Origin: Hyaloscypha bicolor E
Lineage: Eukaryota > Ascomycota > Leotiomycetes > Helotiales > Hyaloscyphaceae
Assembly: GCF_002865645.1 (NCBI RefSeq)
Contig: NW_020194643.1
Coordinates: forward strand, 1-64,000
Direction: 5' to 3'
DNA length: 64,000 nt
Position numbers and translations under genes: made by a program. Numbering within the stretch: the first letter of the stretch is position 1; every line of letters starts with the position of its first letter. The notes beneath the pieces were generated by a model, which saw only the letters and a program-made list of their open reading frames with translations, searched no databases and was not told where the DNA came from. This document shows positions 43,375-56,048 of the stretch, in pieces.

Positions 43375-46150
43375 ATAGCTTATATATAGCTTGAGATAAT
43401 AGTAACCTGATATAAAAAGATATTAAATATAATTCCGAGAATAATATATAGTTTAAGGAGATATAAAAAACTAAGGAAAAGCTTAATTAAGAGAAAGAGA
43501 TTAAATAAGTTTTAGAGAATAAAATAAAAGAAAAGGCTAATAATATATAAAAAGCTTTAGCTAAAATATATAATCTTTTTTTGGATTAGTATAAAGATTA
43601 GTATAAAACTAACTAAAATAGAAATATAAGTATATTAAGTTTATAGTATAATAGGAAATTTAGTAAAAGAAGAAGAGATCTTTATTTTATAAGATTAGAT
43701 TATTATATAATAGATATGGATTTTATTTATTTTTATATTAATTACTAATTATTATATAGTAATTATATTATATTTATTAGTTCTACTAAATTCTTTATAC
43801 TAGGTAAAAAGACTATTTAGAGAAACTTAGCTAGTTAGATATAGGAAGATAATAAATAAATTAATTTTTCTAGTTCTACTATTTAGTAGCTAGAATTCGA
43901 GGCTAAGTTAAATACTACTAGTTTTTACTTCTTTACTAAATCTCGAAAAGGCTATAAAGTAGTAATATTACTAGTATATACTAGAAAGAAGCTAAAGAAT
44001 AGCTTATACTAATACGTCTTCCTATCTAATTCTAAGTTATAAATTATAGAAAATACTATAGCTATTTAATAATATTTAAGAAACTTCTTTAGTAAAAGTA
44101 GTAGTTAGCTAGATACTATATCTTTAAAATACTAGTAATTATAAATTATAAAGAAAATAATTATAATTATATTAATTTTTATACTAATTTTATTATTCTT
44201 TATAAGTATTAATAAAAATACTTAAAATTCTACTTCTTTTCTAATACTTTAAATATTTTATTATTTCTAAAGTCTTAGCTATTATTTAGGTCTTATTCTA
44301 TAATACTATATAGTAAATACCTGAAAAGATTTACTTTACTTTAGTACTTATTATTAGAATTAAGAGAATATTAATTACTATAAGTAAGAGCTTTAGCTAG
44401 TACCTTTTTTATATATCTTAATACTATTATTAAAATATAAATAAGTCTCTAATATTATATGACTTCTTCTAATAATAATTCTCGTATTTATCTTAACTTA
44501 CTAGTTATATATATTTCTCTAATACCTAAGTAATCTTATTAAAATTATCTAGTTCTTTCTTTACTAGCTATTTAATTTCCTTAACTAGTACTAAACTATT
44601 AGAGATAGATATCTAATCTCGATATTTCTTTTAAAGCTTTTTAATTTTAGTTAAGGTAGGCTAAATTTATCTTTTTTCCTAATTAGCCCTAATATACTTT
44701 ATATAGTAATTCGGATAAAGTATAAGAGTAGTAATATAAAGAGATATATTATTAAACTTATAGTAATATATATTAAAGACCTCTTACTTTTTCCGGATTC
44801 GAGTATAAAAGTTTTTATTATTTATATATATATTCTATTATACTATAGTTAGTATTATTAATTTAAGTAATAAAGATTAGTATAAAGATTAATATAAAAA
44901 TTATTACTTACTAGTAATCTATTAAATACTTGAATTAAAATATCTATTATAAAAAGCACCTAATTAATAATTATAGTATTTCTTTAAGTTTTAAGAATAG
45001 CTTTATAAAATGATTTAAGAAAGATAGAAATTATCCGAAGCCTTTTCTAGTTTTCCGAACTAAGGTAATCTAATTTCAGATCTATAAGATATTTCTTATA
45101 ATAGGTATTAAGATAAGTATATTACTAAAAAGTAATATTAAGTATTATATATTAGCTATTTTATTATATTTAATTATTAAGAGAAATTATTCTTCTAGTA
45201 AGAGCTTTAAATCTGGTAATCCGACTAGAAAAGTAATAAATATATATAATAATATTATAAAGCTAGCTTAATAATTCTAAAAGTCGAAATTTCATTTGTT
45301 TTTCTTTATTACTTAATAGGGCTTCTAAATCTTTCAAGTTCTCTTACTTATTAAATACCTTTAATTCTTTATTTATAAAAATATTATAAAATAAAAAGAC
45401 TTATATAAAAAGGTTAATAATATATCCTAAATAATAAACCTGCTATTATAAAGTATTTCATTTTAATTCTTCTTTCCTTAGTAAATAAGCCTAAATAGCT
45501 TAATATAATATATTATTTATATTAGTATTATTACTAATAATAGCTCTAAGTTATTTAGTAATATTATAGTCTTAAAGTATAGGTTATAAAACCGTAAATT
45601 AGTTTTCTCCTAAATAACCTAGTATTATATAAAGAGCTAGAAGGGCCTTTATATAATTCTTATTTTATTATTTAATAAAATATATAATAATATTTAAAAA
45701 AAGATATTCTTATAAAGAAGTTCAGATATTAAAAGTAAGATAAATACTTAAAACTATAAACTAGAGTTTTTATTATATAATATTCTTTAAGCTAACCTAG
45801 TATTTCCTAAGCTTTTTTCTTATATAAGAGTAAGTTATAGAAAGAAAGAACTAAGATTCTGGATTAAGTACTTAATAAAAGATATGAAATTCGGGCTATT
45901 TCCTATATCTAAATACCCGAGATAAATATAAGCCCAAATAGCTCTTATAAGTTCTTTCTATTTGGAATTAGATTTGGATCGAGTTGAGTCTATATTAGTA
46001 GAGGCTTAATAGATTAATAAGGTAGATTCAGAAGCTATATTTAAATAATAGAAAATAAAGTACTATTATATATTAAAGAGAGAATAAAAAAAAGTATGAA
46101 AATTTTAATCTTTTTTAGAAGAAATAGTAGTATGAATCTTAGTATTATAT

Positions 46151-46530
46151 ATTAAATACTAGCTAGTCTATATTATATAATAGACTATTAAATAAAAAGT
46201 ATAATAGTATATTTATAATAGTTTACTTTTATATTAATTTTTATACTAATTAGTTTATAATTAAACTAGAAAGCGAGATATTCATATAATAGAACTCGCT
46301 TAATAGCTAGCTGGGTCTACTTTTATTAATAGAATTATTAATAACTGGATTAAATACTAGCTAGTCTATATTATATAATAGACTATTAAATAAAAAGTTA
46401 AAAAGTCTAATAGTATAGTAATAATAGTATGCTTTTATATTAATCTTAATACTAATCGGTTTATAATTAAACTAGAAAGCCATAATAGGGCTCGTTTAAT
46501 AGCTGGGCCCACTTTTATTAATAATAATTA
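46151..46530. repeat. Two-unit direct repeat near the right end of the hAT-type element
   Basis: Units begin at 46151 and 46349 (period 198 bp). Both contain ATTAAATACTAGCTAGTC, ATAATAGACTATTAAAT, a TTAATxTTxATACTAAT motif, AATTAAACTAGAAAGC and CCCACTTTTATTAATA-like ends. The second unit is slightly shorter. No coding sequence. Confidence 0.75.
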
Positions 46531-46623
46531 TCGATATTAATCGTTTATTAATCGCTTAGCCGATAACGATTACTAATCGATAATTTCGATCGATAATTTA
46601 TCGGAGCCTATACTGCTAGCGAC

Positions 46624-48264
46624 CAACTGACGATCACGTGATGAGACATAGGGGTATATTAATAATCTACGCTTCACTCCCTTCCTGTTTCCTTCTCTCT
46701 TCTTTAGCTTTAGATTCTTGTATTTTAGGCAATCCACTACGTTCAGGCTTCGACCTGTTCAATTAGAGTCTCCCTGTGCCCGAGCCGTCACAGGAATCAG
46801 GCACTAAGACCAGCTGCTAAAGAGGGTTACTCTGGCCGAAATTGCCGCTCATTCTGGTAAATAAAGCGCCAGGCATACCTCTTGGTATGGTTGTATGTAA
46901 TGTAACGTCAATTTATATAAGAATAGTGGTTGTTTTAAGACATATCATAGAAATTAATGAATTTACCCCCCTTTTGCTCTGAAATACGACCCTCTTATTG
47001 GCTCGCTAAGACATGGTCCGTGCGTTTTAGCGTAAGGTGCGCGTCGTCGCACTCAAGGGGTGTCACGGCCTGGACAAGCTGTGGAAGTGGAATGTGGTGT
47101 GTTTTGGTATGTTTATAATGAATGATGGTGCCCTAAGGGCGGTGAAGAAGCTATATGTACGCCTGTGCGTAGCACGTGACAAGGGGATACATTAGCTTGA
47201 TTGACCAGCCGTTGGCTGTGGCCTTCGAACTTCCTGCAGCAGGCTCGCATTTCTCTGCAAATATGGGTTGAGTTATCCAGAATGAGGGACCCGGGTTCAC
47301 AGTAATCTCATTGCTCACGTCCATCCTCCTCTCATATTGTCTGCATGATGATCGACGATGCTATCGTGATCAGTCAGTGGCTAATGCTCCTTGGTTCAGC
47401 CATTGGCTTCCAGCTGAGTGCGAGAATGGGTCTCTAGCAGACAAAAATCTCCGGGGTTACATTATAAACTACATTTCAGTGGAACAGAAGTGTGAGATCT
47501 GTCCAAGACTGGTACATTATATTGAACGGGATGTGAACCCACTGAACCATGGCTTGTGCCCCAGCAGCTTCTCAGATCGGTGTCTGGGGCCGTGGTGAAG
47601 AACCTGCATACAAGGTGAGATGTTTTGGCAGCATTGTCGTCATTGATTGGAGCTTTCCAAAAAAAAAAAAATTCACGATGCTCTACTGTGAGTAGAGCAG
47701 GTCGAGCGGACGTACGCCTGACCTCCGTCGCACGCGCTCGGTCTACTTTTCCTTCCTAACTTGGCAGACCCCTACTACGTTTTCTCTTAGTTTCGGAATT
47801 TTCTCAGGGAAGTTCTGGATCATCTTATCTGACAAGTTTCTAGTCAACAGACCGTCTCTATAATATTCACGTTCTCAAAATTACGAGTTTATTGAATAGA
47901 TTATAGATAGGATTAGTCTAGCATGATTCAGATCAAGGTTTAGCGTAGTCTCCTCCCTCCAGGAATGACTGGCCTGATCGTACAATTACGTGAATATAAT
48001 GTCCCATATTACCCAAATATAGCTGTTTTTAACACCGTCAAAGATGTTATGATCACGCCTTCAAAAACATCTAACAGGACGCAATGTCCCATCTTTGACA
48101 ACGGTGGTTAAATGGGAGCCTTGACCAGAAGGCACCAGAAACCAGGAACCCCCGGGACTTCTTCTTCAGTCTAGGCAGAGAATAAGATAACTCCCCCCCC
48201 CCGGACTTTCAGACTTCTCGAAACTGGAATTCAAAACAACTTTCCATTTCCAGTGACGAGTTCT
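46624..48264. other. Gene-free region between hAT-type element and NLR gene
   Basis: About 1.6 kb of mostly normal GC content. Nothing with family resemblance is encoded; the open frame 47311-47598 (plus) looks spurious. The part at about 46640-46790 (pyrimidine-rich, ending GAGCCGTCACA) has the look of an LTR remnant but no partner is visible. A short inverted repeat (TAACACCGTCAAAGATG at 48030-48046 and its near-complement at 48090-48110) may be a tiny MITE. The last bases are the 3' flank of the NLR gene. Confidence 0.45.
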
Positions 48265-51200
48265 TCAGTCGTCATACTCAGAGCTATCTTCGTAGCTGTC
48301 GTCCTCACCGCCTCCCCTGTTGTCATCGACCTCATCTATGGATCTTTGGGAAGGTTCAAAGGTCTTCGGATCCGTGTAGGGGCCTTTGAACAGGAAGTCT
48401 TTGTTTCCATTCTCTGTATCATCCCAAAATTTAACCGAAAATATGCAGCCCGTCAGTCGCTTGTCAACACTGATAGCAGGGTAGAGCTTTCCCATCACGT
48501 TAGAGAATGCTTGTCCTATAATTTGCATTCAGCATTCGTCTCCAGCGAGCCAAAGAAGAGAGAACATTAAGAACGAAATTAAAAATCTGGATTTGCGAAC
48601 CGTAGCGAAGAGTAACTTACCGATAATTTCTCCATCCATCGTATAGAAGGCGGTATTTTTGTCAAAGTTAACGCCGCACCCGATAGTGTGGTCCTGACTG
48701 TACTTTGGGCCGTAAGGATCCCCCGTCACGGTCCTTAAACCGGCGTCGAAGGAGTTGCCGTCGTCACCGTGGTACCCCCAAGATCCCTCCCTCCAGCCCA
48801 ACTGAATGTTCAGTGGCGTGTTCTCCTCGCAGAAACCAACCCCGAAATAGTCGGAAATTTGGTGCTTCGAATCGTCCCCCCGGTTTTCGATCTTCACCTC
48901 GAAATAGTAAATACCGTCTTTCCCAGGCTTCATGGGGTGGTTGGCCCGCACCACGCCTTTAGACTCTACCATGTTGATAATTTCAGCTGATGAGAGTCAC
49001 ATTGTTAGCGATAAATGCCGTATACAATGCTGGTGGGTTTGGAGGAAAAGGTCAACTTACAGTCGACTGTGATAGACCTGGCATCTGGTTGGCGGTGCAG
49101 ACCCGGAGCCATGTCCTTCGGATGCCATTCGGTCGGAGGTTTCATCGGACTCGGGGAGTCTCTGTCGTCTCTCCTGCGGCGGCTTATATTCCTTGCCGTC
49201 TCTTCGATCAGCCACAAGATCCTGGATCGGCCATATCTCTCGGCCATATCAAGTACGGTCCACCCATCTTCATCTGCCTGCCTGGAGTCATATTGGACCT
49301 CTTTGAGCAGCTTCTCGACGAAATCTGTCCTATTTGCCGCCGCTGCGGCGTTGATAGCATGTTGGAATTGGGATGGGAAGGCGTCATGTCTCTGCATGGC
49401 CCGCAGGACTTGGTCGAAGGTGTCGACGCTAGACTCGAGGGCTGCCCAGTACAGCGCATCGCGTCCTCGCATGTCTTTGATGCGCGGGTCTGCTCCGCCG
49501 TTGATGAGTTTCGAGACGATGAGCTTGTAGTCGCGACTGACGGCATGGATCAATGCCGTCTTACCCCACCAGTCCTGTAGATCCACCTTCGCTCCACGGG
49601 CAATCAGATCGTCAACAACGTCGGTTCCTTGAATGATTGCTATCATGAGGGGCGTCCGTTTGACAGCGTCTTGCTCGTCAATGTCGACATCTGGTTGTGT
49701 CCACAGATAAGAAAGGAGGTCAACGCTCTTCCAGAAGATGGCGTGAGAGATTAACCCTCGTCCATAGGAGTCCTTGTAGGATAACTCTGCACCATGCTCG
49801 ACAATGATCTCGAGTATGTTTTGCCTGCCTTTTCGGACGGCAACTTGTGCTGGTGTCTCGCTGTTATCGGGCTGGAATAGGTTTACGTCGGCCTTACGCT
49901 CCAGCAACTTTTTGACGTTAGACAAATCACCATTATCGATTGCGGCGATCAAGGCGGTGCCGTGTCTTCCCTTGCTAACAACATTCACGTCAGCATTTCG
50001 CTCTAAACAGAGGTCTACAATCTCCAAGGCCTGACGCCCCAATGAAAATTCCAGAGGCGTCCCCCTGGGCCAGTCGGCATAGTTGATATCCGCGTCTGCA
50101 TCGAGTAGAAGCTTCGCTTTATCAAGACTTTCGTCCGCTATAGCCGCGCACAGAGCGCTGCCATAGGTTCCGCCAGTGACATTAGCATCGGCACCACCAT
50201 TCAACAATGCTTTGACTGCGCTCTCCGTTCCCCACCACGCAGCGGTCTGAATGGCTGTATGAAGCGGGTAATCATCGCTGGTGGCGTTGACTTTGGCTCC
50301 TTTTTTCAAGAGAATTTCGATCGTTTCGGCATAATCACCCATTGCAGCCGCCATTAGTGGAGTCCCGTACAGCCGAGAGTGAACTTCTGGATCCACATTC
50401 TGTTCCAAAAGGTATTCTACGATATCTGTTTTGCCTCTACGAGCGGCGAGATGGATTGGCGCTTCGCCACTCTTGTTAGTTGCATTGACGTTGGCCCCGC
50501 GTACTATCAACAGCTTGACGGTAGCAAGTATTCCACTCTCTGCGGCAACATGCAAGGCGGTTGCCCCCTCCGTGTTTGTTGTATTAGGATCCACGCCTGC
50601 GTCTAGGTGATATTGAATGGTCGCGGCTCCTTTCCAATACTCCGCGGCTGAGAAAAGCGAGGGACTACCGTTCGAATTTATTGACTTTGGATCTGCGCCG
50701 GCTTGAAGAAGTAACTGGGTGACTTCGGGGCTGTCATAGGCTGCGTGGAGTGCGGTCCATCCCGTCGTGGTCTTTCGGGCTTCGAGGTTTGGCGAGCCCT
50801 TGAGCAGTTCATTGACCGATTTGGCGTCAGCTCTGTACGCCGCTCGCCACAGTGGTGTTACTCCGCTCTCATCCTCCGCATCGATATCAGCACCGAGTTC
50901 CAGGAGAGTCTTCAGAGCTTCTATTTGGCTGCGCCTGACCGCCCGATGTAGTGGCCTCTCCCCATCGCTATCCTTAGCATTGAGGTCTGCCCCGCGCAGT
51001 TGAAGAAGTTTGATCATGGAAACCTTGTCGTTGTAGGCGGCAAAATGCAGAGCGGTGCCTTCCAAACCACTTCCAGCATTGACGTCCCAGCCGTTGTCCA
51101 ACAGCAAGCGAACAAAGTCTTCGCGGTTGTCTTCAGCAGCTATAGTCAAGGCATTCCTCTCCCCTTGAATTTCTAGAGGTTTGAGTGATGGCGGTGACCA

Positions 51201-54200
51201 CGAAAGGAGCGCCTCTGCTACCTCTATATGGCCTCCCTGTACAGCCAATGCAAATGCAGTTTGGCCTCCATAGTCTTGAATCAGTCTGCTATCCCCCTTT
51301 TGTGTTGGATCATTGTGACCACGTTCTTGGCGCAGGAGTTCGTTAACGAGGTACAAGTGACCACAATAGGCAGCGATATGAAGAGCTGTCCGACCGATAT
51401 CAGTTACGCCGTCCAGCTTGACGTCGTGCTTGAGAAGGATCTGGAGCGTTAAAAGCCTACCAGACCTTGCCGCTAAATGCAATGGGGTCCAAGCGGACTC
51501 GTTCACTGCGTTGACATCAAAAACGCCCGATGAACCCGGTTTTGAATCTAATAACTGCGCCACAATTTCCGGATGTTGCCGCTGAGTAGCCAAATGAAGC
51601 GCCGTGTTCCCGTTGGTATCTTTGACTACAGTTGTGATCCCAGACGTCAGAAGCGTCTCGACAAGGTGTGTGAAATCACCTGTAGCCGCTAGTAGCAGAG
51701 CAGTCGCGCGACTTTTCTCTGAATTGTACCGCGCATACTTGAGTAACTCCCTAACAACCTCGAGGTGCCCATGCGAAGCTGCCAGCTGTAGTGGGGACAA
51801 TACATCGGCAGTGGTGTCAATGATAACTGGTGCAGTAGCGTCGTCTTCTTGGCTTCCAGTAGCTTCTGCCTCTTCGTTCACGAAGTCCTTCGATCCCAGA
51901 ATCAGCTTCTGCAAGATTCCGAGATGTCCTTCCCTCGATGCCAGGTGGATCGGCGATAGCCCCTCCTTGGTCTCAATATGAATGTTTGCCTCGGATTCGA
52001 ACAGAACATCGCAAGTTGAATCGTGCCCATACTGAATTGCAAGATGTAGTGCGGTACATCCATCTTCCCTTTGGCCATTTATGTCCGCTCCGTGCTTCAG
52101 CAGAAGCGTCACGATGTCGTCGAACCCTCCTGCAGCCGCTACTTTTAGGGCGTCATTGCCAGAGTCGGTCAACGCTTTCACGTCGATTCCAGCATTGATC
52201 AATGAGCGGACGAGGTCTGTTTGCCCAGTTATAGAAGCCAAGTGGAGTGCTGTGAGCTTCTTTCCCACAACAACATTGCTCTTTGCGCCGTTTGCCAAAA
52301 GATAAGCTGTCATCTTCTCGTACCCGTTCGAAGTCGCGAGCACAAACGGAGGTCTACCGTACTTGTCCTCTCCATTGATCATGTCTGGCTTAGCTTTGAC
52401 AAGTGTCTCAAGGATGTTCATAAAGCCGCCGTCGGCGGCCAGACACATGGCTTCTTTGGACTGGGCCCCTTCTTCTAAGAGCAAAGCAACAACGTCCTCG
52501 TGGCCGTGGCCAGCGGCTAGATCAAGCGCTTCTCTAAAAGCACCTTCGAAGCCCTCCGCAGACTTTGCTTGCTGAATCGTATCTTTAGCTATATCGAGTA
52601 GGCCGAACCTGCTGGCGATTTTCAAAGAACTGTCAAGGGCTGAGAATTTCGGAGTCGGTACGTCTGTTCTCGTGTCTTTTTTACTTGGGAGGTCGCTATA
52701 TTTCTGGTAGAGCGCGCACCAAGCTTTGACGTTCTCTTCCTTGCTGAAAAGCTCGAGTACTCGAGCCTTGATTTGAGACCTATCTCCGGCTCTCGTGTAG
52801 TGCTGCGGCCAATTTGTCACTGCGTAGCCAATGAGCTTGAACTCGGCGCCGCCCATCGAGTCGAGATTTGGACTGGTGCCCGATTCCTCAGTAGCCGTAG
52901 CAATATGCCCCAGAATTGTCTCTAGATAATCTAGGCACTTGGATAGTATGATGCTATCCGGATCATGGCCCACGAGACGCCATTTATTGGCTAGAACAGG
53001 GCCGATTGTTTTGTGAATGAAGTGTACTTGCAAACCGGTCACCTTGATGAGAGTGCCGTTGACTGCCTGAAGGTCATGTGCAATGGACAAGGGTAAGTTG
53101 AGTTTCAAATGGTCCATGGACAGAACTCCTGGAGATGATAGAGCCACGATAACGGCTATCTCGTTCAAACTGAGGGGTCGAACGGAATGCAGAATCCATT
53201 GGAGTAAAGATAGCAGCGGTATTGGGCATTCGCTTTGGCATCGTTCCAGCGCCATCACATATATCTCATCCAGCGAAGACGGTAGTTTTTTTATGGCATT
53301 AATGACAGCGCTCTTTGTTGAAGGAATCCTTGCCGTTTCTAGGAGCCTCATGGCTAGAGCTGTCTGAAGGAATGTGGTTGGCGGATTGCATAGCTTGTTG
53401 ACAATATCGTCTTTACAAAGTCCCCACTGCTTATGGTTGTCAACAAGATTTTCAATCCGAGACCGAACATACGCCCCAACAGATGCGATGCGCCAGGCCT
53501 CGTCGGAAAGATCGATATCACGACAGATCTTGGTAGCGTGGTGGAAAGCTCCATGTCGAGGCCCCTCGCCAATCACCATGACTTTGAATACACCGGTAGA
53601 CAACTGTCGGTACTCCTCGAGCAGAGCAACCATATGATCGAGGGAGAAGGTGCCGCAATCTTGCGCCCCGTAAATGACGCAGAAGACTGGACTAGGACAG
53701 GACCCTTTAAGGAGAGAAAGGAAAAGGTTTCGCAATATCTCGAAACTGAAAATTTCCTCTTCCTCAATGGTGTCACTGATGGCAGAAACCCGGCGGAACA
53801 GTGAGGGCCGACTTAAAAGCAGTTGGCGGATCAACGAGACATAAAATGTTGTGCTAGGCTGAGTTCTCAAGTCTTGCTTACTGAAAGAAAAGCTGATGAC
53901 GGTCGAGTCTGGAGTCTCCTCCCGGAGAGTTGTGATAAGGTGAGATGCGATGACAGCGCCGCCAGATCCTCGGGTTCCGTGGAAATAAAGGATGTTTGGC
54001 GCCTTTGAATCCAGATTCTGCCACTCGCAGTATGAGGGGTGTTGTATGATCCAATTCAATGAATCGGGAAACGGCCTTGCTAGCTGTAGTTGATAGTTGT
54101 TCGAGTCGACGATCGAAAGAGTTTGGATAAAGTTGTGGAACTCTTCAGATATTGCTAGAAAGCCGCCAAAATCAGCTTAAGTCTAAATAAAGGGATCTAT

Positions 54201-55309
54201 CTTGACTGACGTTGCAGCTCTCGATTGACAGCCTGGCCAATCAGGTCGAAAATCTTTTCCGTTGTTGTATCTCCTGGGAGGAAGTTCCATAGTCCTGCCT
54301 CATCACTAGTGGAACCGAGAGTTGATCGGGCACGAGACGTGAATGTTGGCTTTGTGTCCTAATGCCGTTAGAAATGCTGATAAGCCATCTGATAATCTGT
54401 GCTCGCTAGAAGAGCAGGGATGAAGGCTGGGATTAGGCGGGAGCTCACAGCATCTACACTATCTACACTATCTGCTTTTCCTTTGCTCCTTACGTCCAAT
54501 ATGGCATGTTGCCTCTGTATACCGGCAAATGCCCAATAGAGTTCCTCTAGTGTATTTGGCAGCTCATTGAGTAACTTGGTGGGGGTGCGGGAGCCAAGGT
54601 CTGAGCCGGACAAGAGGTGGAAAAGTCCATGCTCCCACAAGGACAGATTCTTTTCTGCGTTGGGTGTGTCACAGAATATCTAAATTTGAACACGTTAGCC
54701 GCGCCATGGGTAGGCTCAGCTAATAGATATGATATGGGTTGCTCTTACTAGGATAGCGGCGTCGCTGGCAAGGCGACCATACCTGTCATCCTGTGAGGCA
54801 AGTACAAGTGCCTAATGGATCGTTAACTCTCGCTATCCAGAGTACCTCCTCTCAAGCCCTATCTATATACCTGTTGGACGAGTGAGCCCCCTAAGTCATG
54901 GCAGAGAAAGACGCAAGGCAAGTACTCGTCAGGGTCAGTCGAACTAGCCTGCATTATTGAGACCGTCAGTTCACCTTGCTGTGAGCCCGGGTTAACAAAC
55001 TCACATCGCGCCTTCTGTCAGCCTGGACAGCCTCCAAGAGAGACAGCGCTCTCTCCAAGAACCCGAACCCGGCATTTCCCCAGCTCGTGTCCTCAGCGAT
55101 AAATGCAAAGTCTGTCACAAAGGCCCTAGGGAACCGAGCGGACCAGAACTTGCTGGCCTCCCGCTGGGAAGAAGAGCTATCTCTGATGCCATGGGCAAGC
55201 ACGAGGCTGGGACTTGATGTTAGGATACGCGACAGAGATCAGGACAGTGGTAGGCATTGCAAGCTAGAGGAGGCACTCACTGGAAGCGTTTCTCGTCATA
55301 GGGCTCCAT
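48265..55309 (-). CDS. NLR-like protein: hydrolase-like domain, NACHT-like, about 30 ankyrin repeats, SPRY; 2,153 residues
   Basis: Nine exons by splice signals: 55309-55281, 55206-55005, 54948-54871, 54811-54749, 54679-54449, 54358-54211, 54154-49061, 48986-48621, 48515-48265; 6,462 nt, exactly 2,154 codons. The N-terminus (to about residue 200) has LVLAHGIRDSS and FLCHDLGGSLVQQ, an alpha/beta-hydrolase-like fold with Asp where a nucleophile Ser is usual. The NACHT-like region follows (about 290-700): NILYFHGTRGSGGAVIASHL at about 305-324 lacks the P-loop lysine, and the Walker B position reads VFCVIYGAQDC. Ankyrin repeats fill about 760-1900 (many GxTALHLAA and LLLxxGADxN units). Exon 8 starts the SPRY domain (DGIYYFEVKIENRG; DYFGVGFCEENTPL; IGCGVNF). 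The tail is acidic. Family role: intracellular sensing leading to cell death or incompatibility. The frame is intact throughout. The start codon choice (MEPYDEKRF) is the least certain part. Confidence 0.9.
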
Positions 55310-56048
55310 GGCCGCCGAGCACAATCACGAATGGCGGGGTCGGACTAAGATAGTTGTGTTTTGTTTGGATTCATTTTGGTTTCTGCTGGCTGGAAAGGTA
55401 GACCAGGCTCAGCGGCACGTCAGGTTCAGCTCATGCAACAAATATGGGTAGGTGATAGGAGTACACCATACTGAGGATAAACCAGGCCAACGGTGGCTGT
55501 TGTTGAGTGGTGGGAGTGGGGAGGACAGTCAGCACGGCTTGCTAGTGCGGCGCAGGACTGGGCATCGCCGACGCCGGTGCCAACTGATGGCCTTGGACAC
55601 TTTAATGCCGCTTTTAGCGACCGGAACAGCCTTGAACATACATATCAGATTGCTACTTGGCGCTATGATCGAGTCACTCTAGATGATACGGTATGTACTG
55701 TAGCAGAATCACAGAACTACAAGTCGGATCACGTCAAAGATAGGTGCAATGTGCTATTGAGACCCTTGAGACCCGTCTTACAGTACACCCCGAAGGCAGA
55801 GATGCAGGCGGAAGGCTGTTCTTCATGCTATGTACCACAGAGTCCTTCCTTATGGGATGGGTCTCAGCTTCTAGGCCACATCGTCTTGCGCCTCGGAAGA
55901 ATATCCACAAGACTCTATCTAGTCTGGAGTGGCATAGTATATTCAGCTGGGAGAACAGTTACTCGGAGGCGTCCACCCTCCGGAAGCTAGGATTTGACGT
56001 AAAAGCATGAAACCATTCAAAGAACAGGTTAAATAGAAGCCTGAGAGT
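55310..56048. other. Intergenic region upstream of the NLR gene
   Basis: Holds the NLR promoter and the 3' flank of the 285-residue protein gene; both genes run leftward, so this is a tandem arrangement with about 740 bp between them. A 165-codon plus-strand open frame (55493-55990) shows no domain, no signal peptide and no family resemblance, and I do not call it a gene. Base composition is ordinary; no transposon is seen. Confidence 0.45.

Larger units (their letters stand above)
34568..46615. mobile_element. hAT-type element (about 5 kb) carrying a nested Gypsy retrotransposon
   Basis: The left end TAGTATGGGCTCTAATAA (34568) and the inverse complement of the right end, CAGTATAGGCTCCGATAA (to 46615), match except for transitions. 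An 8-bp duplication CTAGCGAC lies at 34560-34567 and 46616-46623. This identifies a hAT-type insertion. Removing the 6,993-bp Gypsy element and its 5-bp duplication leaves about 5.05 kb. The interior is extremely AT-rich and I could not recover a transposase by eye, so the superfamily rests on ends and duplication. A motif ATTAGTATAAAG, often doubled, recurs at many sites in both orientations (for example 35025, 35925, 36290, 43590, 44170, 44880, 46235). Confidence 0.82.

Noticed and set aside
47311..47598. 95-codon plus-strand open frame after the hAT-type element.
   Set aside because: No domain, signal peptide or supporting context; length is within chance expectation.
47658..47700. Poly-A run followed by a GCTCTACT/AGTAGAGC hairpin as a SINE or tRNA-derived element.
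   Set aside because: No A/B box, no target duplication, hairpin arms only 8 bp.
49015..53804. Numerous antisense open frames opposite the ankyrin region.
   Set aside because: They are shadows of a long GC-balanced coding exon; none has independent domain support.
55493..55990. 165-codon plus-strand open frame between the NLR and the 285-residue gene.
   Set aside because: Composition and lack of any recognisable motif suggest chance; it overlaps other frames and has no clear promoter space.
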